The notes beneath the pieces were generated by a model that was not told the DNA's origin, ran no database searches, and saw nothing but the letters and a program-made list of their open reading frames with translations. 7,430 nucleotides of DNA from JBFMFE01 sp040752295 (lineage in GTDB: Bacteria > UBP15 > UBA6099 > JBFMBQ01), in contig JBFMFE010000190.1 of NCBI GenBank assembly GCA_040752295.1, positions 1-7,430 on the forward strand, in the 5' to 3' direction. The position numbers were made by a program, and so were the translations under genes. Below, in pieces: positions 1 to 6,010 of this stretch (within the stretch, counting starts at the first letter, position 1; every line of letters starts with the position of its first letter).

Positions 1-2
1 CG

Positions 3-290
3 CCCATAGCGAACGGGGGCATACTTTTACGCACAATAACATCCGCCGCGGAAGCTCGTTTTTACCCCGCCGTCAGGGGGGTCAAAAAGGACGCCGCCAG
101 GGGGTCAATTCTACGCGCCGCGCAACAGACGGTAAATCCCATAAGCAGCCGGTACGATTTTCGGGTATTCCTGCTCGCGCTCGGACTCGTAGGTGACGAA
201 TTTAAAACGGCGCGGCATCACCTGCTCGCCAACCTCGATGGCGACAGCGCATTCAAGAACGGACGCCCGCGGACGGAGCAGGCGGCGTGA
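3..290 (+). CDS. Probable COOH-NH2 ligase (amidoligase), C-terminal part, cut by window edge
   Basis: An open frame enters from the left edge and ends at TGA 288-290, giving 95 residues without a start. The last 50 or so residues (about RYDFRVFLLALGLVGDEFKT and on through ARHHLL, LDGD, FKNGRP) look like the C-terminal end of the glutamine-synthetase/GCS-fold COOH-NH2 ligases found in phages and in predicted peptide-tagging operons. I base this on recalled family character and on the neighbours (a class-II amidotransferase and a gamma-glutamylcyclotransferase downstream), not on an alignment. Members of this fold join a carboxylate to an amine using ATP; the catalytic residues would lie upstream of the window and cannot be checked. 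Codons before about 127 overlap two GGGGGTCAA-type direct repeats and may not belong to the original gene (possible insertion-sequence end). The stop lies 6 bases before the next start, so it probably heads the same operon. Confidence 0.5.
   Translation, partial: PIANGGILLRTITSAAEARFYPAVRGVKKDAARGSILRAAQQTVNPISSRYDFRVFLLALGLVGDEFKTARHHLLANLDGDSAFKNGRPRTEQAA
68..108. repeat. Two tandem imperfect direct repeats, CGCCGYCAGGGGG(G)TCAA
   Basis: Copy A (68-85) reads cgccgtcaggggggtcaa and copy B (92-108) reads cgccgccagggggtcaa, a period of 23-24 bases. They differ by one substitution and one G. The left flank (tttttacccc, 59-68) also pairs imperfectly with ggggtcaaaaa (78-88). Repeated GGGGGTCAA blocks next to a terminus are characteristic of IS21-family ends, where they bind the transposase. 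The sequence cgcaaca ends at 127 with the CA expected of such a terminus. No transposase is visible in the 60 bases to the left, so this is a possible element end, not a proven one. Confidence 0.45.
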
Positions 291-296
291 CACGCG

Positions 297-647
297 ATGA
301 ATGAAACGATGAAATGGAATATTACGAAAGGATTCCTGGGCGGCGTCCTCATGCTTCTCGAAGAGGACGACAGACGGGGGCTTCTCAACTATGACGATAT
401 GATGGTCGAGCTGAAAGAGCTTCTGGCATACTCGCTCACACATGCGGACGCCCTCTATTCGGCGAAGGGACTGCGGCTTCTGTCACTCGCCGCGTTTTTC
501 GGGATGCCGTTCGCTGGCGATGAGTTTGATTTCTCGCGGAACGCATGGCGGCGCGACAGGCTGTCGGATCGCGCTCTGAAATACCGGGCGACCGGGGACA
601 TCTCGAAGTGGTTTTCGGAAGGCAAAGGTCAGGATGAGACGATTTAA
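297..647 (+). CDS. Small unknown protein of the amidoligase gene set
   Basis: This encodes 116 residues of mixed helical character that I do not recognise. It has no signal peptide, membrane segment or Cys pair. The N-terminal half has an acidic and basic patch (LLEEDDRRGLL, residues 20-30) followed by a regular amphipathic helix (about 33-50). The C-terminal half is Arg-rich (about 81-98) and ends GQDETI. The start at 297 lies 6 bases after the stop of the ligase fragment and has only a distant GGAG (275-278), so translation is probably coupled to the upstream gene. ATG 309 is an alternative start, also without a good ribosome site. The position between ligase and zinc-ribbon genes suggests a partner in the same pathway, which is inference from neighbourhood only. 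Confidence 0.6.
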   Translation: MNETMKWNITKGFLGGVLMLLEEDDRRGLLNYDDMMVELKELLAYSLTHADALYSAKGLRLLSLAAFFGMPFAGDEFDFSRNAWRRDRLSDRALKYRATGDISKWFSEGKGQDETI

Positions 648-666
648 CATAAAGCAGGAGGTTGGT

Positions 667-846
667 ATGCGAACGGAAAAACACGGTGACGTTACGACAA
701 CTCCGGACTACTGGGATTGCGAATGTGAAAACGACTATATCCATCCCAAAAGTGAAACGTCATGCGCAAAATGCGGAGCGGTAGTCGAGGAACAGCCCGA
801 CAGCAGAGTTGATGAGGTTCTGGTCTATTTAAAGCGGAGGGGGTGA
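667..846 (+). CDS. Small zinc-ribbon protein
   Basis: This encodes 59 residues with Cys18-x-Cys20 and Cys33-x-x-Cys36 (YWDCEC, then SCAKCG), a spacing that fits a zinc ribbon or zinc-bound loop. The sequence around it (CENDYIHPKS) carries an extra His that could also bind metal. ATG 667 is chosen because AGGAGG (656-661) sits 5 bases before it. The in-frame ATG at 634 lies inside the previous gene and would add 11 residues without a comparable site. The protein is hydrophilic and cytoplasmic, ends LKRRG, and has a charged stretch VVEEQPDSRVDEV (39-51). Small zinc ribbons often serve as adaptors or nucleic-acid or protein contacts. Here the role is unknown; the tight context suggests it serves the amide-conjugation gene set. 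The C-terminal glycine after two arginines is worth noting. Confidence 0.75.
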   Translation: MRTEKHGDVTTTPDYWDCECENDYIHPKSETSCAKCGAVVEEQPDSRVDEVLVYLKRRG

Positions 847-851
847 TTGCA

Positions 852-1094
852 ATGCGGATTATCCTGCGGGACGGCGAAAGGTTCAGCGGTTCGCCGCTGA
901 AAATCGTCGCACAGATGAAAGGCTCGACGATGTTCTCGGACGTGAAGACCATCCGCGATTACGTGGACATGGTACTTCGCAACGCGAAGATGGTTGAGAA
1001 CATCGAACTGCTCGTCAAGGGAAACACGGACGATGAACTCGCGCGGTCGCTCATCGGCGAACTCATCTTGCATGGTCTTGCAAAGGAGGTATGA
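852..1094 (+). CDS. Small unknown protein, helical
   Basis: This encodes 80 residues starting MRIILRDGERFSGSPLKIV. The first 20 residues look like a beta-hairpin, and the rest is predominantly helical by eye (IRDYVDMVLRNAKMV, then DDELARSLIGELILHGL). There are no cysteines, membrane segments or signal peptide. The start is placed at ATG 852, with a GGAGGGGG stretch (836-843) ahead of it. GTG 843, which overlaps the previous stop as GTGA, is in frame and would add three residues, but it sits too close to the ribosome site. The stop TGA (1092-1094) is one base from the next start, so the two are almost surely translationally coupled. I do not recognise a named family. Confidence 0.65.
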   Translation: MRIILRDGERFSGSPLKIVAQMKGSTMFSDVKTIRDYVDMVLRNAKMVENIELLVKGNTDDELARSLIGELILHGLAKEV

Positions 1095-1095
1095 A

Positions 1096-1320
1096 GTGGA
1101 AGACCCGGTGAAGAAGGTCGTGGATTTCATAGAGAGCGAGAACGTGTTCGGGGTCATGGGGCAACTTCGGCGACTCGGCGTCCTGACGAAGGAAGACATC
1201 CGCAGAGCGATGGGTATGAAACGTCCCGAATTTATCGCGTTCATGAAGGAAAGAGCCGGAATCGCCGGGGCGGAAAATGATGCGGAGGGGGAACGGCGTG
1301 AAGAAGAAAAAGAAACGTGA
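1096..1320 (+). CDS. Small unknown protein with acidic tail, GTG start
   Basis: This encodes 74 residues. GTG 1096 is chosen because AAAGGAGG (1082-1089) lies 6 bases upstream. The same frame is open further left, but translation of that part gives Ser/Arg-rich text typical of a wrong frame over the preceding gene. The body is helical (VKKVVDFIESENVFGVMGQL, residues 5-24; TKEDIRRAMG, 31-40; PEFIAFMKERAG, 43-54). The helix-turn-helix-like spacing is not strong enough to call DNA binding. The tail is strongly acidic (GERREEEKET). The last 23 bases overlap the start of the next gene, so the same DNA encodes this acidic tail and the lysine-rich head of the next protein. Function unknown. Confidence 0.65.
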   Translation: MEDPVKKVVDFIESENVFGVMGQLRRLGVLTKEDIRRAMGMKRPEFIAFMKERAGIAGAENDAEGERREEEKET

Positions 1321-1723
1321 CAAGCAGCGCAACCTTCAAGACCTGAAACGGGACCTTAATCCCATCCTGACAATCGACGAGGCTCGCGGCGAATCTCTCT
1401 TTGTGATAGTGGATTTCTCTATTCCACGATGGAATCACGTCCGGCGCATACTTGCGAAGCGGCTGGCGAACAGAAACATCACGGCGGTCATCTACGCCGG
1501 GACACCGGGGCCGGACAGAACGGTCGTCCATAAGAAAAACATCCTTGAGATGCGCGACGCGCCGGAAGCGAAGTTCTGGGAGGCGTTCAAGGCGTTGGAT
1601 TTTCTCTACAGAACCGCAGGCGGGACGGTTGAGATACGCAATTACGACGGCAAGAGCATGCGGGAAGCCGCCGCGATGATGAAGCGATTCAACCACGCGC
1701 TCGTGTGGGAAGGCTCCGAATGA
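1298..1723 (+). CDS. Unknown protein of 141 residues, GTG start, lysine-rich head
   Basis: GTG 1298 is preferred because GCGGAGGGGG (1283-1291) lies 6 bases before it. ATG 1277 and ATG 1280 are in frame but lie on or before that site. The protein begins MKKKKKRDKQ and then shows alternating strands and helices: SLFVIVDFSI (about 34-43), a helix WNHVRRILAKRL (about 46-57), a strand ITAVIYAG (about 62-69), a helix AKFWEAFKALDFLYR (about 90-104), a strand GTVEIRNYD, and a final helix. This suggests a small alpha/beta fold, perhaps Rossmann-like, but I see no nucleotide-binding glycine motif and recognise no family. It overlaps the previous gene by 23 bases and is followed by a 31-base gap before the amidotransferase. 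It is probably cytoplasmic. Confidence 0.65.
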   Translation: MKKKKKRDKQRNLQDLKRDLNPILTIDEARGESLFVIVDFSIPRWNHVRRILAKRLANRNITAVIYAGTPGPDRTVVHKKNILEMRDAPEAKFWEAFKALDFLYRTAGGTVEIRNYDGKSMREAAAMMKRFNHALVWEGSE

Positions 1724-1754
1724 GACCGGATAAATCTATGAGGGAGACGGAACG

Positions 1755-2564
1755 ATGTGTGGTTTGACGGGGGTAATCCTCCAGGAGAAGCGACGGCGGA
1801 AGACGGAACGAGAGGAAATCGGCCGCGTTTTCACCGAGCTTCTTTTACTGAATCAGGCACGCGGGAAGGACGCCGCCGGTCTCGCCATGATTCGGCGCAA
1901 CGGCACGTACTCGCTTTTCAAGCGTCCGGGACCCGCCGCGAAGCTGGTCATGGAAGACAAATATTCTGAAGTCATAGGGCGGCTCGATAACAAAACGACA
2001 TGCATCCTCGGACACACCCGATGGAAAACGCGCGGCACGGAAGCGAATAGTTTTAACAACCAGCCCCTCAGGGCGGGGCGAGTAATCGGCTGTCACAATG
2101 GAACGATTCTAAACGCGGACCGACTCTTCAAGCGTTATCGCTTAACCCGCATCGGAGAAGTTGATAGCGAGTTCATCTTCCGGCTTGCGGACAAGAAGGA
2201 AAGCATCGAGGACTTCGAGGTTTGCATCAGGGACGTCCGTGGCGGCATGTCCGCCGTTTTCACGCGCACATCGGCGCCTGATACGGTACTGGTCATAAAG
2301 GGCAACAAGCCGCTGACCCTGTGGTATCACAAGGACTTCCGGGCGGTGTTATACTCGTCCGAAGAGTGGCCGCTCTTGCGGGTCGTCGGTGGAAGCCAGG
2401 ACGTCATTCCTATAGAGGTCGTCCCGTACACGCTGTCGGTGTTCAACGTCGCCGACCTGCTGGACTTCCGGCAGCACGATTTGCACTTTCATGGAAGAAC
2501 ATGGAGTGATTCGATATGGAGATTCGACACCTGTTTGTCTACGGAACGCTCATGGAGGGCATGA
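1755..2564 (+). CDS. Class-II glutamine amidotransferase (Ntn hydrolase), stand-alone domain
   Basis: The protein of 269 residues opens MCGLTGV; Cys2 becomes the N-terminal nucleophile after removal of Met, which fixes the start. Family motifs follow in the usual order: RGKDAAG (36-42), GHTRW (86-90, the Arg and Trp that bind glutamine in GlmS/PurF-type enzymes), CHNGTILN (113-120, with the Asn-Gly of the oxyanion hole) and VDSEF (136-140, the Asp that binds the glutamine amino group). No SIS isomerase, phosphoribosyltransferase or asparagine-synthase domain follows, so this is not GlmS, PurF or AsnB. It should hydrolyse glutamine or a gamma-glutamyl amide, passing ammonia or the acyl group to a partner, plausibly the ligase of the same operon. 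The ribosome site is weak (GGGAG, 1743-1747). The last 16 residues overlap the next gene by 49 bases, and the tail after about residue 240 reads unlike a domain, so the original stop may have been lost. Confidence 0.9.
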   Translation: MCGLTGVILQEKRRRKTEREEIGRVFTELLLLNQARGKDAAGLAMIRRNGTYSLFKRPGPAAKLVMEDKYSEVIGRLDNKTTCILGHTRWKTRGTEANSFNNQPLRAGRVIGCHNGTILNADRLFKRYRLTRIGEVDSEFIFRLADKKESIEDFEVCIRDVRGGMSAVFTRTSAPDTVLVIKGNKPLTLWYHKDFRAVLYSSEEWPLLRVVGGSQDVIPIEVVPYTLSVFNVADLLDFRQHDLHFHGRTWSDSIWRFDTCLSTERSWRA

Positions 2565-3028
2565 GAAATCACGGCCGGTATTGCAGCAACGCCCTCACCA
2601 TCGAACCCGCCGTCACGACCGGTCGGCTGTACCATTTACCTTACGGCTTCCCCGCCATGTTCGACCTGCCTGCCGCGCCTGCTTGCGCAGACAGGCTGCG
2701 GCGCAGGCATGGCGCCCCCGACGGTCAGGTCTTCGGCGAGGTCATGACCTTCCCGGACATCGAGGAGACGCTTCGGGCGCTGGATCACCTCGAAGGATAC
2801 AATCCGGACAGTCTCAGTCACTACCTGCGGATATCGAAACCGGCTACGATCTTGCCGCGAATGGAAACGGTGGTCGCATGGTGTTATGTTTACACTGCAA
2901 ATCGACTTGAAGAAATCGAGCGCGCCGGAGAGTTCATCCCCGGCGGCTGCTGGCGCACGTTCGTGAGGAATGGAGTTTCACAGCCGGTTCACGCGGGTGA
3001 AGTCCCCACTATAAACTACCCGCGGTAA
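2516..3028 (+). CDS. Gamma-glutamylcyclotransferase-like protein (AIG2/GGCT fold)
   Basis: The protein of 170 residues begins with the AIG2/GGCT signature LFVYGTLMEGMRNH (6-19), continues with GRLYHLPYGFPAM (36-48), GEV (74-76) and LDHLEGY (89-95), where Glu93 matches the catalytic general acid/base of human GGCT, then YLRI (103-106) and AWCYVYT (121-127). The family opens gamma-glutamyl-amine or gamma-glutamyl-peptide bonds by forming 5-oxoproline. The start is ATG 2516 with GGAGTGA a few bases before it, inside the end of the amidotransferase gene, so the two are coupled. Residues 51-65, between the PAM strand and the GQVFGEV strand, are encoded by a 43-base palindrome and look like an in-frame insertion into a surface loop. 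All motifs on both sides are intact, so activity may survive. It is the last gene of the plus-strand run. Confidence 0.85.
   Translation: MEIRHLFVYGTLMEGMRNHGRYCSNALTIEPAVTTGRLYHLPYGFPAMFDLPAAPACADRLRRRHGAPDGQVFGEVMTFPDIEETLRALDHLEGYNPDSLSHYLRISKPATILPRMETVVAWCYVYTANRLEEIERAGEFIPGGCWRTFVRNGVSQPVHAGEVPTINYPR
2667..2709. repeat. REP-like palindrome inside the cyclotransferase gene
   Basis: TGCCTG (2667-2672) pairs with CAGGCA (2704-2709), CCGC (2673-2676) with GCGG (2698-2701), and GCCTG (2677-2681) with CAGGC (2692-2696). This leaves a 2-base and a 1-base bulge on the 3' arm and a 10-base loop. Fifteen pairs over 43 bases is far more structure than a coding loop needs. The stretch is read in frame as LPAAPACADRLRRRH, a low-complexity segment unlike the rest of the protein and absent from the short loop usual at this point in the fold. 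It resembles dispersed palindromic elements that insert in coding genes without breaking the frame. No second copy is seen in this window. Confidence 0.6.
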
Positions 3029-3043
3029 CCGCCGGTATTACTT

Positions 3044-5992
3044 TCACCATTCCCGACTTCCTCGCAGGACGACGTTCATTTGAACGTCATGCGTGTTGGC
3101 TTCCGGAGAGCGGTGGTCTGTGTAATCGGCTGTTTTGAAGGAGAATGAGAGGTCAAAGAGGGCGGTGATCTTGCCATTCAGTGTGAGGCCGAGGGATTCC
3201 TGCCGTGTTGGGCGGCTGCCGCGCTTGTTTGCGACGGCAAGGTCGAAGAGCAAAGAGGATTCGCCTAAAAACGGTACTTCAAGGGAGGACGTGTGACCGG
3301 TCTCTCTATCATGCGTGAGTGTGTCGTTCGTGTGGTTTCGGGTTGTCTTGTCGCGGCGCTCGATTTTCAGCTTCTTCCCCGCCCAGAACGGCTCGGCTGA
3401 TATGGAGTATTTCATCCCGCTCGTGCGCACCCGCGTGAGCGTCTCGTTCCCGTCGAAGCTGGATTCCATGTCCGAGCGCATTCCCTCTCTGCCAATGCCG
3501 AGAACCATCTCGGGCAGCCAGCCGGGTTTGTGGTTCATCGTTATGTTCGTGAGGTCGGTCTTCTGCCCCTGTGTCGGACGGGCGGAGCGCATGAGGTTGA
3601 GACTCGCTTGGAAGTCGAGTTTTTCGGAAAGAACACTGCGGAGGTCGTAATTCGTCTGGTTCGTCGTTGTTGTTCCGGCGGCGTAGATGTCGCGCCTGCG
3701 GTTGTTCTGCGTGGAAAAGTTGAACTTTTTCGATGGATTCCATGCGAACGAGATTTTTTCGTTCCGTTCTCCATTGCTTTGCCCCTGCTGTGTGGACGTT
3801 GCGAAGGCGCCGGTGGCGAACGTGTCAGTGGCTGAGGTTTCGACAGCAGCAAACGTGTTGCCGAAGTTGTTCGTGCTGAGGTCGTATGTGACGGAGACGG
3901 CTGGATTGGGGGCGTATTTCAATTTGTAAGAGTCGGATTTCTTGCTGCTGTTCTGGCTCCGTGAGGCGCTGTTGTTTTCGGTCCTGCCGCGTGTGAACGA
4001 AAAGTCCGTCTGAAGCGTCTTCCAGGGCTTCGCGTTCAGCGTAACGACGTTCTCCATGTCACCCTGATACGAGACGTTTCCCTGTCTGAGATTTTCAGTC
4101 CGGTTCCGCCGCGCCTTGAACGACATCGAGTAAGCCTCGTTGAACGAGTACTGTAACGAGAGGTTCCTGTCTCTTTTTTCGTCGTCCACCTGACGGACTT
4201 CGAGGCTGTCGTACCGCTCGCTCACGTCATTGGAGAAATAAAAGTTGAAAGCTTTGCCTTTGTAGTCCACCGAAAACCCATCCCGGCGGCTGGTTGTGCG
4301 CAGGTCGGTTGCGCGGTCATCGAGGTTCTGAATGAAGGCTTTGTCGAGCTTGAAGCTCCACCTTTCGGACGGCGAGTACGAAAAACTGTGTTTTTCATCC
4401 CGCAACTGGTTCGTCGTCCCTCCGCCCATACGGAGAAAGTCCTTCCCGTAGCGTGTCGTGGCGTATGAGTGTTTGAGTTTGCCGAATTCGTTTTCGACCG
4501 ATAGCAGGTAAGCGCTGTCCGATCTGACGTTCTCGCCGGAGTTGATCCGGTCTTGCTCGGTGAGGTATCGGTATCGCACCTCTATGACGTCGAGCGCGGT
4601 GAGGTTCAAGTCCTCTTTCTTCATCTTGAGATGTCCGTACTGGTAATCGAGAGTGTAGTCCTTCTCGCGTTCGAGCGGGAAGCCGTTTATACGAACTTCT
4701 TCGCTGCCCTCGATGATCGGCAGCTTCGTTTCGTCGAGGTAGTAAGGTCCTTTCGGGTCGAGGTCGGCCGATTGCGTGTCGGCGATGGTGAAGGTTTGTG
4801 TGGCGAATGCGCCAAGCTCGCGCTGCTTGTCGCCCGTGCTGCGGGCGTATTCGAAGCCTACGCTGGTTCTGCCGCCGATTAAAAACTTCCCGTCTATGCC
4901 CGACAGCGTCTGGTAGAAGTAATCCTCGTACACCTCGCCGTTTTGCTTTGGACGGTAGGTGATTGTCTGGTCCGCGAGATAGGTTAAACCGTATGATTTC
5001 ACGCTGAATAGTTTGTTATCTCGTCCCTGGTTATCTGGTTTCTCGTCGCCCTCTCTCTCTTTTTTCACGTTGTTTTGTTGTTCAGGTTTTTCCCTGAAGC
5101 CTGAAGTCTGAAGCCTGAAGCCTGTAGTTTTCCCCGGCGCTGCGCCGCCCGAGGTGGTTACCTCGTACTCCACAACCACCCTATTGTTGCGCGTTATGGG
5201 GGCGGAGAACGTGATTTCGCCCTTCGAGTAATTGATCGTGTAACCGCCGCCGTTGTGGAGCAGGGTGCCGTCGAGATAGACCTTCTCGCTTCCAGGCAGA
5301 ATGGAAGTAACATTTAGCGGATACGGACCCTCACTGCCGCCGCCGAAGAAGACTTTCTTTTTCTTCTCAGGCGGACGGGTGTTGTTTATCACGCTCAATG
5401 TGTGCCCGCCAATTGACAGGTCGAACGCCATGCCCGTCATCTCGTAGTCCTTCGTCTTTTTCTCCTTTTGGAACATGTCCTTGTACCGCTCGTAGTTCTG
5501 CATCCCGTAGAACGAATGCTGGCTCGCGCTGAAGGAGTTGTCCATGCTCGCGTCGCCGGTCTCAAGCTCCTTCATATCGATGGACGTCGAGCGCAGAAAA
5601 AATTTCGGGACGTAGTCCGGTATAGTCTCCGTCAAATCCAGACCCGTCTGTGAATATGAGTAGCCCGTCAGCTTCCCGCCGCCGAGCGCCGCTGATACGC
5701 TGCTGAATTCTTTCTTCTGCTCGAGTTGTTCTTTATTCTCATCGGTTTCTTCGGCATTTATCTCCTCAACTGCTGCTTCCAGTTCCTTGAGCCATGAGCC
5801 GTCTATCGAAGAGATTAATTCCTCCAGCGGTTTTTTGAGCCCCGTGCTCTTTCTTGAAAGTTGACGTTCAATGAGAAAAAGTTTTTTACGGACGATTGTG
5901 TCATCTTTTGATATGCAAAAGCGAGGAAATAACAAAAGAGAGATAGTGAAAAGGACTATCGGTGTAATATTTCGGCACGACATGCGTCGCAT
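3044..5992 (-). CDS. Large exported protein, probable outer-membrane beta-barrel
   Basis: The protein has 982 residues. Residues 1-28 form a signal peptide (basic start, hydrophobic core PIVLFTISLLLF); no lipobox is seen. A charged helical segment follows (about 31-97). Two copies of one domain are visible, 221-277 (GPYPL, ILPGSEKVYLDG, YTINY, KGEITF) and 414-476 (GPYYL, IIEGSEEVRING, YTLDY, YGHLKM), separated by a hydrophilic linker (281-327). From about 495 to the end the sequence is a succession of short amphipathic strands with alternating aromatic residues and polar turns, ending REW, as in large outer-membrane barrels. I do not recognise a named family. ATG 5992 is 18 bases after the stop of the transglutaminase-like gene, with only a weak GAAAG before it; ATG 5983 is an alternative. 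The two minus-strand genes are probably one operon. A heptamer repeat lies at codons 289-300. Confidence 0.8.
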   Translation of the reverse strand: MRRMSCRNITPIVLFTISLLLFPRFCISKDDTIVRKKLFLIERQLSRKSTGLKKPLEELISSIDGSWLKELEAAVEEINAEETDENKEQLEQKKEFSSVSAALGGGKLTGYSYSQTGLDLTETIPDYVPKFFLRSTSIDMKELETGDASMDNSFSASQHSFYGMQNYERYKDMFQKEKKTKDYEMTGMAFDLSIGGHTLSVINNTRPPEKKKKVFFGGGSEGPYPLNVTSILPGSEKVYLDGTLLHNGGGYTINYSKGEITFSAPITRNNRVVVEYEVTTSGGAAPGKTTGFRLQTSGFREKPEQQNNVKKEREGDEKPDNQGRDNKLFSVKSYGLTYLADQTITYRPKQNGEVYEDYFYQTLSGIDGKFLIGGRTSVGFEYARSTGDKQRELGAFATQTFTIADTQSADLDPKGPYYLDETKLPIIEGSEEVRINGFPLEREKDYTLDYQYGHLKMKKEDLNLTALDVIEVRYRYLTEQDRINSGENVRSDSAYLLSVENEFGKLKHSYATTRYGKDFLRMGGGTTNQLRDEKHSFSYSPSERWSFKLDKAFIQNLDDRATDLRTTSRRDGFSVDYKGKAFNFYFSNDVSERYDSLEVRQVDDEKRDRNLSLQYSFNEAYSMSFKARRNRTENLRQGNVSYQGDMENVVTLNAKPWKTLQTDFSFTRGRTENNSASRSQNSSKKSDSYKLKYAPNPAVSVTYDLSTNNFGNTFAAVETSATDTFATGAFATSTQQGQSNGERNEKISFAWNPSKKFNFSTQNNRRRDIYAAGTTTTNQTNYDLRSVLSEKLDFQASLNLMRSARPTQGQKTDLTNITMNHKPGWLPEMVLGIGREGMRSDMESSFDGNETLTRVRTSGMKYSISAEPFWAGKKLKIERRDKTTRNHTNDTLTHDRETGHTSSLEVPFLGESSLLFDLAVANKRGSRPTRQESLGLTLNGKITALFDLSFSFKTADYTDHRSPEANTHDVQMNVVLRGSREW
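5094..5128. repeat. Heptanucleotide tandem repeat within the barrel gene
   Basis: Five consecutive 7-base units on the plus strand: ctgaagc, ctgaagt, ctgaagc, ctgaagc and a degenerate ctgtagt. On the coding (minus) strand they are read as TTGFRLQTSGFR at the start of the hydrophilic linker, after the first repeated domain. Seven is not a multiple of three, so gain or loss of a unit would shift the frame and end the protein early. Confidence 0.75.
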
Positions 5993-6010
5993 CTTATCGT
6001 GCTTTCAAAA

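Noticed and set aside
68..108. CRISPR array
   Set aside because: Only two repeat copies separated by six bases, with no room for spacers.
111..443. Minus-strand open frame of 110 codons opposite the ligase end
   Set aside because: It spans the boundary of two plus-strand genes, has a composition typical of an antisense shadow, and has no ribosome site.
634..666. Upstream ATG for the zinc-ribbon gene
   Set aside because: The AGGAGG 5 bases before ATG 667 is much better, and the extra 11 residues lie over the end of the previous gene.
2491..2910. Plus-strand open frame of 139 codons over the cyclotransferase gene
   Set aside because: It is rich in Arg, His and Pro with no domain, while the overlapping frame carries clear GGCT motifs.
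1..3028. Toxin-antitoxin or restriction system
   Set aside because: None of the small proteins shows a recognisable toxin, antitoxin, nuclease or methyltransferase motif.
3019..3043. Possible terminator between the convergent genes
   Set aside because: Only short self-complementary bits such as CGGTAACCG, with no stem of useful length and no T-run.
3309..3852. Several open frames of 80-144 codons on both strands within the barrel gene
   Set aside because: All lie inside the long minus-strand gene and show no independent motifs or ribosome sites.
5050..5066. CT-rich run in the barrel gene as a second simple repeat
   Set aside because: Short and imperfect; it encodes ordinary charged linker residues (KKEREGDE) on the coding strand.
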